The position numbers and the translations under genes are program-made. From Acanthornis magna (lineage: Eukaryota > Chordata > Aves > Passeriformes > Acanthizidae): a stretch of 64,000 nucleotides of DNA. Shown here in pieces: positions 1-11,800 of this stretch; the stretch's first letter is position 1, and each line of letters starts with the position of its first letter. Below the pieces are notes generated by a model. It was not told the origin of the DNA and made no database searches. It was given only the letters and a program-made list of their open reading frames with translations. The DNA is taken from the NCBI GenBank assembly GCA_036785705.1, contig JAWUZG010000084.1, forward strand, positions 17,311,501 through 17,375,500, in the 5' to 3' direction.

Positions 1-2159
1 ATGAAGAGCTTTTTTACTGAGGATAAATTTGCAAATTTCTTTAGCTTTCAAATTGATGAGAATAGGTTACAGTGTGTGATATAAAATTATGTAGGGTTAC
101 CATGCATGAGGGAAAATGCATGACATTGTCTAGTCTTTAAAACATTGCGCTCTGATTTTATAAGACTTTCAGACAGAGAAAAAACCCAATACAAACAAAA
201 AATGAAGTATTTTCTGCTGCAAACATTTGTTTTCACCTTCTTTGTGTACTATTTTTCTCTCAGTTTGGGCTTTTGAGTTAGTTTTCTCCATCATGGGGGT
301 GTTGCAGTGTTTTGGGTTTTTTCACTTTCATAGCATTAACAAGATTAGAAATATCACTGGATTTTGATTTTATGAAACTTTCATTGTTCTCAGGTGGGCA
401 GTTCAGATATCTCTCATCTCTTCTTAAATTGAACTGAGATAGACCTTTTGAACTCACCTTATGATTGTGCATGAAACGAAATAGCTGCCTCCTGGTTCCA
501 AACATGGTTTGAGCCATGGACTGCCCAGTTAGTGTTTTCCCCACTCTCCAAGGTAAGGGTGATGTGAGAATACTCTTTCTTGATTTATATTCTTCTCAAG
601 AGTTTACCCACTTCCTAGACAATCTGTGTTTCTTATCAGCCCTGCATAAAGGACTTGATCAAGGCTTCTGACCATACCCATTTAAATGTAGCACTTCTGT
701 AGCATTTACCCTGAGTCAGTGTATAAAGATGAGTTTTCTCCACCTCAGAAATATTTTATGGGTTTTGTAAAAGGGAGGGGGAATGTGAGTTTGAAATGTA
801 TTGTTTTCATCTTATGCAAAGTTCACCCTGACAGTCGGCTGGTAAGGATCAAAGCTTCATATGGCATGTTGAAAGGTCAAAGCATGTATTAAATTGTGCA
901 CTGAAAAATCAAAGCTTTGTAATTTACAGGCAATAGCTCAGAAATTCATACTTGAGGAGCAGGGTCAAAAGAAAGCTCTTATCCCTCTTAATTCACTTGG
1001 CAGCACAGTTCTTTTCCGTGTCATAGCAGTGCCTCCTGCTGCTGCTGCCATGAAGGTCTGTTGACATTTCTCCTAAAAATTTCAGGGCATGTAAGGTTCT
1101 GTGCTCTCGGTCTGCCTCCTGCTATGGCACACCTGTTTCAGGACTTGAGAAAAAAGTACTTTTGGAAATACTGAACAGCAATTTTTCTGTATCTCAATAT
1201 CCTCTTGGTAACATGCATAAAATATTGTCTATAACATGAAGCTTGTAAGGATTTGTGTTTGCAAATAAACCGCTGTGGTTTTAGAGATGTCTTTGTGAAA
1301 GATCTCAATTATATACTTACTTTATCCACGTAAACAATAAGAACTTCATAAAAAATAGAAGTTCTAAATTTGAAAAAGCATTTCAGTAATACTGATTTGC
1401 TTCAAAAATATCTCCCATCTTTATTGTAAAAATTTGAGACGATAATGGGTTATTGCAGCCTTGCTGACACAAAGGAGTTACATTGCTCTGGTTACAACCT
1501 AGGCATGGGTAAGGATTTAGTTAAATTGCTCAATATCCCATATGAATAGGTTTGGTTTATAACTGATTTACATGGATTTGTCTCAGTTCCGTTATTGAAT
1601 TAACTAGATCAGTAAAGGATTTGTATTACTTTTAACTACATCAATTTAAAAAATAACCTGAATTAAACTTGTGTAACATACTTTTGTAGACAAGGCCTAG
1701 GAATAGGAAAACTTTTCTTTTATCCTACTTGGGGCTTTGGTCTTACCTCACTTTTGCATACTCTTCTGTCCATGAAGGATGATTTCCAAAGTTTGTGGAG
1801 CCAGAGCGTAAGAGATCAAAATCGGTCTTTTATATAGACAATCTCTCTCCTACTATTGTTTTCAGTGCTAAATGTAGAGTGTATTAATGCAAAGCTTTAG
1901 TGATGACCTGGTTAGGGACACACTGGGGGAGTGGATATGCATTGTCTTCCTTAGTAGTCACTCTCAGAAATACAGAAGCGCTTCATCATGAGCCTGTTAC
2001 CTTGCATCGCTGCTCTGTCCCTGGTTGCTCAGTACAGACTTTTGTATCGGAGTTCCATTTCTGTCTTGTTACAGTCTGGATGTACCCACAAGCTCTTGAT
2101 ACTCCTGGCAGAGTGTAGACTATTGGAGACAAACCAGCAGAAAGCTGTGAAAACAGGAG
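1..2159. other. Noncoding sequence, no recognised gene
   Basis: AT-rich unique-looking DNA with stops in all frames at short intervals. I recognise no exon of a known family, no RNA gene and no transposon. The one stretch that stands out is a minus-strand open frame between 278 and 544 with an unusually polar, protein-like composition, treated under findings. Confidence 0.75.
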
Positions 2160-2410
2160 TGGAAAACTCAAAGAGACTGGGCTTAGATTAGACATAAGGA
2201 AAAACTTCTCTTCTGTGAGGATGGTGAGGCACTTGCACAGTCTGCCCAGAGGAGCTGTGGATGCCACATTCCCTGGAAGTGTTCAAGGCCAGGTTGGATG
2301 TGGCTTTGAGCAACCTGGTCTATTGGAAGGTGTCCCTGTCCATAGCAGGGTATTTGAAAGAAGATAATCTCTAAGGTTCCTTCCAACCCAAACCGTTTTA
2401 TGAATATATG
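2160..2410 (+). mobile_element. CR1 LINE, 3' end fragment
   Basis: This is the last roughly 250 bases of a CR1 non-LTR retrotransposon. Visible hallmarks in order are the ATTAGACAT-type block near 2188, the block around 2244-2262 ending GAGGAGCTGTGGATGCC, the GTGTTCAAGGCCAGGTTGGA block near 2280-2299, the GAGCAACCTGGTCTA block near 2308, and the 3' terminal TTCCTTCCAACCCAAACC near 2378-2395. The final short direct repeats of the family (ATTCTATG-like) have decayed to something like GTTTTATGAATATATG, so this is an older copy than the one at 33,455. It lacks the 5' UTR and both ORFs, as most CR1 copies do through 5' truncation, and cannot code for anything. Open frames overlapping it are incidental. 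Confidence 0.9.
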
Positions 2411-2429
2411 AAAAAATGTATCTCTGAGC

Positions 2430-2580
2430 AAAGACTGAACGAGCTGGAGTTCTTTAGCCTGAGGACAAGACTGAACATGACCTGCTAACTTTATCAGTGC
2501 CATGATTCCTCCAGAAGATAAAGACTGGGTGTCAGTCTCTCTAGAGAAGGAGGAGGAGGGAATGAACTCCTGCTACAGAA
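2430..2580 (+). mobile_element. Probable CR1 LINE, internal fragment
   Basis: The start resembles the CR1 segment normally found just upstream of the 3' end: GAGCTGGAGTTCTTTAGCCT near 2441-2460 parallels the CR1 block GAGCTGGGGTTGTTCAGCCT, followed by a degraded GACCT block near 2479 and a GTCAGTCTCTCT block near 2531-2542. The match fades after about 2560. In an intact element this piece would precede the one at 2160-2410, but here it follows it. The two are therefore either separate insertions or one element rearranged. Identification is from remembered consensus, and the far edge is uncertain. Confidence 0.5.
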
Positions 2581-5500
2581 TGAATAACACATGAAACAAT
2601 AGCTGTCTGATTTCTGTAATACAAATTTCCCTACTGAAATATTTCAGCTTATCAGGGGTATAAACACAGAAAACAAAACTCTTTGTATATTTTAAAAATC
2701 CATAAATCAAGAGTACAAAGGAGCTATCAAGGTGAGCTACTCAGAGACTATCAGGTCTGACAGAAATTCTTAAACATCTTTATAGCAGCCTCCTAATCTC
2801 TGTGAGTGGTTTGTGGGAGCTGTGCAGAGGTAGTGTGTCATCATGGCCAATTCTTACCCCCTGACCGAAGTGAGGAGCTATTAAGGTCATACAGAAAACT
2901 GAAACCAACATGGTATTTCAGGACCAGGCTACTCTGTCAGAAAGCAGAAATGTCCCATCAAATCTTTATTTTTTGTCAGCCATGTATTCTACAGGGGTGA
3001 AACATTAGCAGGCAGTTTGGTCTATACAGTCCAACAGCAGAGAATCTGGTGATTCATCTGTTGAGCCAGGCACTGCTCAGTTGGTGCTGGAGGGGGTGCA
3101 GGACAGGGCAGAGGTTAGGTCAGGAATCTGGATCTTCTCTTCATCTGGTCACTGTCTCACCACACGGCTTTGAACTTGGCCCTTGGTTCCTTTTTTGAGT
3201 TTTCTGCAAATAGGAGCCAAGAGGTATTTGTGAGCAGAAAGCACTGGTGGCCTGATGTGCTCTCAGGGAGGTTGAGAACGGGCAAGGACTGCAAAGCCAG
3301 CAGCCTGCATCTCTCTCACAGCTTGTTGCGCCATTGCAGCCAGCTTCATGGAAGACACAGAAGCCTGGAGCTTTGCATGGAACTGTATTTCCAGCACAGT
3401 TACAATCACTGCATGTGCAAACTGCTTGGTAAGTGTAGTACAGCTAGGGAGTGTGGAAAATTGAATGCTCACACACAAGGGTACTAATAAATAGCTTTTA
3501 TTAATTTATAACATGAAGAAACTAATCCATAAGACAACCTTGACAAAATTAATCTTGTGTGGCTAGAAGCTGAGGAGACACTTCTGTCTTTTTTTCATGT
3601 TCTCCAGATACAAGAGGGCAGGAAGAGGCAGAGCAAACAATTATGCCCTGCTGGGGTCCATATTGTCTCACTACCAGTGAGACCTGCAGCACTCAGCATG
3701 CATAAACCAGAACACAAGTGCAAATCCTCCTGGTCTGTGTTCATAAGTTGTGACCAAACCATACTGCTTTTTATTTCTTAAAAATTAAATCACTGATCTT
3801 TTTCATTGCTTGGAATAGTGGCATTTTCCTTTGTATTTTGTGGCATAAGAAAAGCCTTTCAGAATTTAATGGCAGACCATCCCCTTGCCAGTGTGGTGGA
3901 GTGCACTTACTATTCAAGCTCTTGAATAGTCATGTTACAAAATTTCAAGGTGCTTCACTGTACATAACAGGAAAAACTCTTAGTGGTTTTTCGGCACAGC
4001 AGCATCATTTTAAATTTGACACCCTGCACGATCATCCTCACAATGTTCATTGAAATTAATATATCTTTTGTGAGTATTAAATGAATCCTGAAACAAATTA
4101 TTGTCCACTAAGGATTTCAGAGTTGTCATTAACCAACTTAACTGAGAGGACAATAAGGAAAATCACTTTATCTCCAAGCTGTGGACAGCCCACAGGAGAA
4201 GTGGATAGCTTTGACAGAGTATGGCAGAAGGAACCTCTGAATGCAAAGTCTGATCAATGTATTATACTATTAAGCTTACGTGGTTCCCATATTTGTCTTG
4301 CTCCTGTAGGGGGAATGTGCTTTCAGTGAAACATGGTGAGACTTGTAGTCAGCTGTGCTATTTTGGTGTCACAGCAGAGAAGCCAGGCACAACATGGATG
4401 CTCAGATTTGAGCACCCCCGCTAATCCCTCCTCAACTAGATTGGAAACCTACTGAAGTGAAAGGCAAGCCTGCATGCTATCTGTACCCTGCCCACCTATA
4501 ATTAAGCATAGCTTTATGCCACCGAGGTTGCCCCAACACCATATCATTTCCAGATAAACCTCATGCACAAACACATTGCAAATTTCTTTCAGAACAAATG
4601 GAAGGAGACGTGGCCCCAAAAGCTTTGTAGTAATACCAAGAATGTTTTCCAGTAACAGCCAGAAATAATGGAGCAGAGGATGGGAGGGATTCTGTATGTA
4701 GTAGTCATTTTGAAAATTGATCAGGGTGCTTTCTTCTCAATGGTCTCTGCTTAAACAAGCTCAAGAGCCAAAGGATTTAGCTCAGAGGTGAAGTTAAAAA
4801 CTATACCTCAACATATTATTCCAGACTACAGTGCCTGCCAATTAACTATTATCAATGGAGAAAAGGGAGTAAGCTTGTATTTTGTCTAGTGAATGAAATG
4901 AGGGTCTGAAGCAACTATTTTTATTGCTGTACTTATATGAATAATATCAATATAAGGTAGTCAAAATGGAGACAATTATCTTTTCATTTTCAATAACCAA
5001 CTGTACAATATCCTTGGGTTTTAACATCCGACTCAATCCTATTTCACTATTGCAAACATGAACTAGATACCAATTGATTTTTAAAATGAATGTGCTACAA
5101 TTCAACAATAGCTGCAGGGCAGTGAATCAAAACCACTCACATGCTTGTGACTGTCTCTACAGTGGCTGAATCCCTACAAAGAGGATATCAACTGTAATAA
5201 TGCAGAACTGATCCAGGTTTTGTGTAGATATCTCTGTCTGTGCATCCCAAACTCACCCTCGTCACATCTGAATTCACATGGTGGACGAAGATCACGATAG
5301 TTTGTCTGTTTTGATGAATTGTTATATGAGGTCTGTGTAAAAAACATGACAGTATTAAAGCTGCAGATCAGAGCAGGAAGATCTCCAAGTCTTCCTAAAA
5401 GAGCCAAACATCTTTTGGGACAGAAAAAACCCCCTCCAAACTTACATTTTACCACTAATAAGGCAAAAAACTTTGTGTTCTTCATGCCAGAAAAGGCTTT

Positions 5501-7897
5501 CAGAACAATAAGAGTGGACCTTAAATTACAGGCTTTTTCCTGCTTCTCAGCACAGCATGTCCATGTGCAATTTCTTCCCAGCAGCCCTTTGTCACTTCCT
5601 TTAAAATAACAATCTGGAGCTGTTCTGTGAAATTGTTCAGCCTTTCAGAAATGTGATGGTACAGACAGCTGCTTCTCCCCTGTCCTGTGTGAAGCTGCTC
5701 CAGTCTGCCTCTCCCCATCTCAACCAGCACTGGGGGACCAAGTGTCCCACAATTTCACTGGAACTGGCTTTAAGTCATTTGCATGCAATATGAAATAAAT
5801 TGGATGGGTAAGACTTTATAGCTGCATTTTCTTTTTCTTTTCCAAAGGAACTTGAAAGAATAGGTACTGTGTTTCTTTCAATGGACAAAATTCGCTTCTG
5901 AATTCACCAAAGTTATTTCCCTTGCGACAGGACTCAATTTACCCCAAAACATACTTTGTTCTTACTTTGCATTCAATCAGAAGTATGACTTAACACTTGC
6001 ATATAGAAATGAATTATACCTGCTTGACTTTTTTGTAAATTCACATACTCCACAAAATATAAAGGGAAGAAACCTTTCATTCATTTCCGTGCTGTGTGTG
6101 GCTCTTTAGCTCCACTGTCTGGTAGTGATTTAAAATTTTATAAAGACAGGTAAAATAATTTATTTTCTAATCTAAGTAAGATGTCACTGCTATGCTTCAC
6201 AAGACAAGGGTATTTAAGGTGCCTGGGTGGTAGAGCTGGCTGTCAATTATAGTAGATGAAAAACACACATTGATGTTAAATGCTTGTTTGCTCTTGAATT
6301 AAGCATGTCTAGCATTTTACTTGTTATATTAATTGGAAATTATCTCAAGTTATAGAACTCAGATATATTACTTCCAGGGCTTTGTGTATTATGAATCAAA
6401 ATCCTGGATTGTTCCATTTAAGGAGAAGGAACATTCACAAACTTAAGAGATGGTCTTTAGGTATTTCCTTGGCCTGCCTTTCCTTTTCTATTCTTCAGAG
6501 AATTATCATGAGCCATAAATAGACAATTTGCAAGAAATTCGTTCTGTTCCTTTTTCCCTCCTCCTATTGGTGAGAGTTTGATCCTTTTTTTAGTGCCTGC
6601 TCTAAACAAGTGCCCATGTGTATTCTGGGAGGTGAAGAGAGGCAGCAGAAGAAAGAAAGGTTTTAACTTTCTTCTTTAGATCTGGTACTCAAGATATCAT
6701 GGTGAGAACCCTGGTACACAGGGTTAGTCAGGTGGGCCGACAGAAACTGACTGAGTAAGCAGCCAGCCAAGTGTCCTGAGAAATATATTTTCTTTCAAAC
6801 CAGCACTGCTGACTTTGAAAGAAGTACTAGGCAAAGTACAGAGTCTTTACTGTAGAAAAGATGATATGCATTCAAAGCCAAAGCCTGCCCTGTAGACTTT
6901 CTTGTATCACAGGACCTGATGAAAAAGGCATAGTCTCAGCTGGATTCACATGCACCCAGTATAACATTTTCAACCCACAGACATGGCAGAAATATGACCT
7001 GCCTTCTTGTAGTGCTTGCCAAGGCTGTCTTCAGAACCTGCAGGGAGCATCTGCACTTCTCAAGCCAAGACCTCAGTTCATTTAAAACCTGGGCAATGTA
7101 GACTAACATTTTTTGAATGCTTTGTAAAAATAAAAATAAAAAACAAATATACAAGGAACACGATTACATCCCTTGTAACTTTGTCCATCCCCTACTCCCA
7201 TACCATATTACCTGTCACCTTGCTCATGAGCTTTTATTACACCGAGTCTAAATACATTAGAATGCCTCAGCTGAATGATAAGCATGTCTTCCTATACCTG
7301 TTTATTTGCTGTAGTTCAATAAAAAGAGAAATGTTATGCTTTGAGGAAACTAGAGGAACTAAATTAAATGTGACAGAGAGTTCACCAGCAGATTAAAATA
7401 ATTAAAAGAAAGCCCTCTAGTATTTTCATAGGCAGTCTTCCTGGATTTAGGTGTAGTAGGATAAATCCATGGATTTTTTTAAACTATGGGCTAACAGATT
7501 CAAGAGGACCATTTTTCAAAACCAGTCTTCTCTAGAAGGACTTACATGGGGATAATATTTCTTTCATTTCTTAGCAGAATAATCTATTCATAGAAAAGCA
7601 GCCACATATTTATAAATAAGCATTTCAGTCTCACACATAGGACCTATAGGTATGACTATTCACACACTATTTCATTATATTTAAAAAAAATAATTCCATT
7701 ATTCAATGCATAACTGTGGATTTGCCCTAATCTGTAGAATAGTTCCTTACCCTTTACATTCGCCAATTAGTTTTAACTGTGGGGTTTGGTGTGGAATGTG
7801 GGATCCTCTGTGCAAGATGTCCAGCCGCTCATTACTGCATTTATTGAATGTCTTGATCTCCAGTTCTCAGACCCTTCGACCATCAACCACCATTCTC

Positions 7898-7930
7898 TCA
7901 GTGGCAAAAATCAGGTTCCCTTGAACGCAG
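7898..7930 (+). repeat. Direct repeat A, copy 1 (33 bp)
   Basis: This 33-base stretch begins TCAGTGGCAAAAATCAGG. It recurs at 8784-8816 in the same orientation with 30 of 33 bases identical. The three differences are all transitions. Homology may continue weakly for a further 30 bases downstream (CACATTCC against CCATCTCC). The element it comes from is not recognised. The reverse complement has a faint resemblance to old amniote dispersed repeats. Confidence 0.7.
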
Positions 7931-8783
7931 CCAACAGATTCTTGTCCATGCTCCCACATTCCTACACTTCCCCCCAGATCTGGGACACTTCTGACTGTTT
8001 GGGCTCTCTCTGTGTGCCCATGTCCTGTGGGCTCCTGGAAGCTGTTGCAGTGCCCCTGGCATTGAGCTGTGTTTTCATCCATCTCCAGCTGAGCAGGGTG
8101 TGCGCAAAGTAACTGTTGCTCCTGTCTCTCCTGCTTCTCTTCCAGGCTTCCCTCCTTGTCCTTTAGCTCTAAGACCCAAAGAGGAGGACAATGCAAACAC
8201 ACCCTAAGTGTTCATGAATTTGTTTCTGTGACAGCTCGGGAGATACTTGCCTTACCCGACATTATTTCCAAGTGAAAGCACAAACAAGCTGGGAAACCTG
8301 AAGACATTTATCTATGCCCATAAAAACAATGCAGTTGAGCACAGTGTTTATTTTTTGGGCTACCTTCCTATCTCTGCCTGAAGTTAGGACTTCAAGGGTT
8401 AAACTGGGGATGAATTTCCACCTTGTAGTCTGTTCTGTTCATAGGTAATTTTAAAATGTCAGCACTCGTACCGCAAACTTATTAAAACTGATCTTAAACA
8501 GTCTAGTGCTTCTCAGTTTTAAAGTGGGTCTTTCAGTTCACCTACAAAATATGCATTTTTTTCCTGACAGATGAATAATAAGCACACGGGGAAAAATAGC
8601 TTTTATAACAGGCTGGTTGAACTTGAAAGTGTATGTTTTGTATGCATAAAAATGTACACAGGCCAGTGGCGTCAAAACCTTAAAAGGAAAGACCATTATG
8701 GCTTCTGCTAAATGCAGCTGTGCTGCTAAATTACCTGTGATCCTAGAGAGCAAATCTTGCAAGAATAATCTATGTTTTCCTAG

Positions 8784-8816
8784 TCAGTGGTAAAAGTCAG
8801 GTTCCCTTGAACACAG
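8784..8816 (+). repeat. Direct repeat A, copy 2 (33 bp)
   Basis: Second copy of the repeat at 7898-7930, begins TCAGTGGTAAAAGTCAGG. The 886-base offset and the transition-only differences fit two old copies of a dispersed element or a decayed local duplication. Confidence 0.7.
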
Positions 8817-11800
8817 TCCTCCTACAGCACTCCCATCTCCATTACCTGACATGCAGTTTTTCAAATATAAACCACTTTTTCAAAGTTCTTGTAGCCTCAC
8901 AAAGGACTACTTGAATCTGTGTAAAACACAAGGAAAATAAAAGACAAACTAAAAGGATATGCAAACCAGGAAATATTCTAGCTATGCAGGCCATGTGAAA
9001 CAGCATCACACACACAGAAATTAAGACTTACGGCATAAGCAAGTTTTAAGACATTCCAACTGGGTCGTTTTGAGAGTTGTTAGACTGAACTACTGTGTAG
9101 AAGATGTGATCTGTTACCTGATTACACCCTGAGCTTTCCTTTCAAGTACCTTTGTAAGGCAAGTATATGCCATATATGGGGCAAGCCATTTCTTCCAGCC
9201 CTATATGAACAAATCATACCTATGGAGGATCACAGATATAAAATCACATCAAATTAATTTTATTATTTGAAGGTTGCCTAATTTTTGCTTTTCAGAAGGA
9301 AGTGGTGGGGTTTAGTCCATAATATTAGAAGGCAAATGTCCACCACTCCAAAGCTATTTTGCCAGTCAATTCAGTCTTTGGAAAGACACTGAGATTGTTA
9401 TGAGTACAAAAATTAATTCCTCTTTTATCCTGTAGGCTATTAAGGCTAATGTTAAGCCAATACCATGCAATACCAAGTTTAACTTTTGGCACCCAGCCAC
9501 AATCTTTATCCTGTCATTTCATAATCAGTTTAGGCCTTCTTCTAAGTATGAAGACACCTATTCCCTTGATTTACAAATAAGGATATTAAGAACATAGCTC
9601 CATGATATACTAGAATTGGTTCCAAAATTACTCATGTGTTTAAAACAATATTTTTCTGGCTAACTCTTTTTTAACTCAGAACATTTTAGTGATCAGACTT
9701 ATGGAGCACCCCAAAATAACAGTTTTACTATTAGAATGAGGGGTGGAAAAGCAAGACGTTGCTGCTACAGGGCAAGAATGACTGGGTAAGGGCAGAAAAC
9801 ACTGAAAACAGCTTTCTCACAGTAGGAAATATCTGTTTTGGACCAGATTTACAATTCATGTTTACTGGATTTCCATCTTGTTCTGAAAGTTGTTTTTCAA
9901 AACCAGTCAAAACCAAATGCTATTACAAGTTTATTTGATGGACTGGAAAGTAGATGGATTTCACTGACAGGTGCATGATGAATGAACTTGGGAAAAGAAA
10001 ATTAAAATAACAAAGTCCAATATATTGCTTACTTCTTACAAGATAGATGCTTGTAGTCATTTATATTCAAGATTCACAGGCAGCAAATATCCTTAACTAT
10101 TTAAATGAATTTTGCCTATTTAAAGCTTTCAGGCAAGTTGTGTATTAAAAAGTGACCTAAACATTAAATTTAGATAAGAATTTTTACAATACCCAAGGAA
10201 TGACCTGCATAGGAAAGAATCCTAAAGTCTAACAAAAGGCTGCTTCAATTTTCTTTATCTGTACTTATGAGATTTTCTAAGTCACAAAGTTTTAAACAAA
10301 GCTAGAATCTGTTATTTCAAAATTCTAACATAATATAAATGCAAATTACATCACAATCAGAGGAATGAATTCATCACAAACAATGTCTTTATGGAAAATG
10401 TTGAGGAAGAACACTGCAGATAAAGGAAGAAAATCTCATTATGCCACTTTGAGAGTGTGTGATTGTAATAGTTCTTGACATCAACCAGCTATAGATCTTA
10501 TGGAAAACCACACAGGGAGCAAACACAGAATCTCTCATCAGAAACAAATTGACACTTAAAACTCTCACAAGAAGCACTCGGAACATGTGTCCTGAAGATG
10601 CTCTTTGAGAAGTTGTAGAAAGGAGCCTGCGATATTCTAAAGGCAGAGACCAGACAGGGGACAGGTTTTCATATTTTCCTGTTTTCCTGTCAGTACCAGA
10701 GCCACTGGAGGTAGACCCTCAGCCTCCTGCCTCCAGTGTAGCTGCTCTGCTAAATGTTCCTCTTTTCCTCTCTTCTTTACACAGAGAGGAAGAGCCAAAA
10801 TTATACCGAGGAGAGATTACACAGTCCCAGAACAACGGGAGAGGTTTTGTGCCCTGACATTCATATACTGTTCCTGGGATGTTCAGGATCAAAACCATGA
10901 CCTGAGAGGCCAGCAGAGACTTCTCCGGTCCTATGCATATTACAGATGAGCCCACCATGCCTCAGTAGGTCACCTCACAGGGCCAGAAGGTGGCCAGAGC
11001 ACAAATTGCATGAGCTGTGCCTGATTTTCCTCTCAAAGTAATTCTCTCATTCAAGAGAAGGAGAGAACATGTCAGGCACAAAACTTGGTGAGGTAAAAGA
11101 GCAAACCACAAAGACCAGGAGCCCTGTCAATCTAACAGGAGAACACAAGATATTGGAAATTCCAATTTTGAGGTATCATGTCAGAAGGATCATGGTTGGG
11201 GTGCTGGAGAAGCCCAGTTTGATGTTTCATTTGATGTCAGAATCACTTTGAGGGTTTTTTCAATTTTCTTCTTCTTTGCAGGCTTGTTGAGTTGCTTGCT
11301 CTTATAGGAAAAGAGATTGACTGCTGGAAAGATTTTTATTCAATGAATAGATAAAATTCTAGACTGAGGAAACATCTATGCTCCCACCTGGGTTATCTAT
11401 AACTCCGTCAGCTCTTAAAAAAAGGTGCAACCTTACATAGCTAACATTTTCCTCAATATGTCTGCTTGTGTCCCAAAACCAAGGAGATAATACCCTGGTC
11501 TATTCTTCCTGTTTTCTCTTCACATTGTAGCAATCCACCCCCAAATGCCAAGTGGTTCAGGCTGTCATATGTTAGAGTATGCTTGGGAGGTATGTCACTG
11601 TCCACAGCATTTGCCTCAAATATCTTCAGATTTCCAGACCATAAACATATTCAACATATCAACTGTTGTGGAATATATAATAGTCATTTTATGATGTATA
11701 ATAATGTTAAAAATGGAAACCCTTGGCCATTGTCTATCCAGCTGTACAGGGAAAGTTTATGTATAACACAAAGCAATTTCAGCTCTGGTTTATTGTCTGA

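Noticed and set aside
394..552. Possible plus-strand exon between GTTCTCAG and AAG|GTAAGG
   Set aside because: All three frames meet a stop within about 15 codons. It could only be a noncoding exon, and the splice signals alone are weak evidence.
9170..9179. Perfect SRF CArG box CCATATATGG
   Set aside because: About five such sites are expected by chance in 64 kb at this base composition, and no promoter or partner site is seen.
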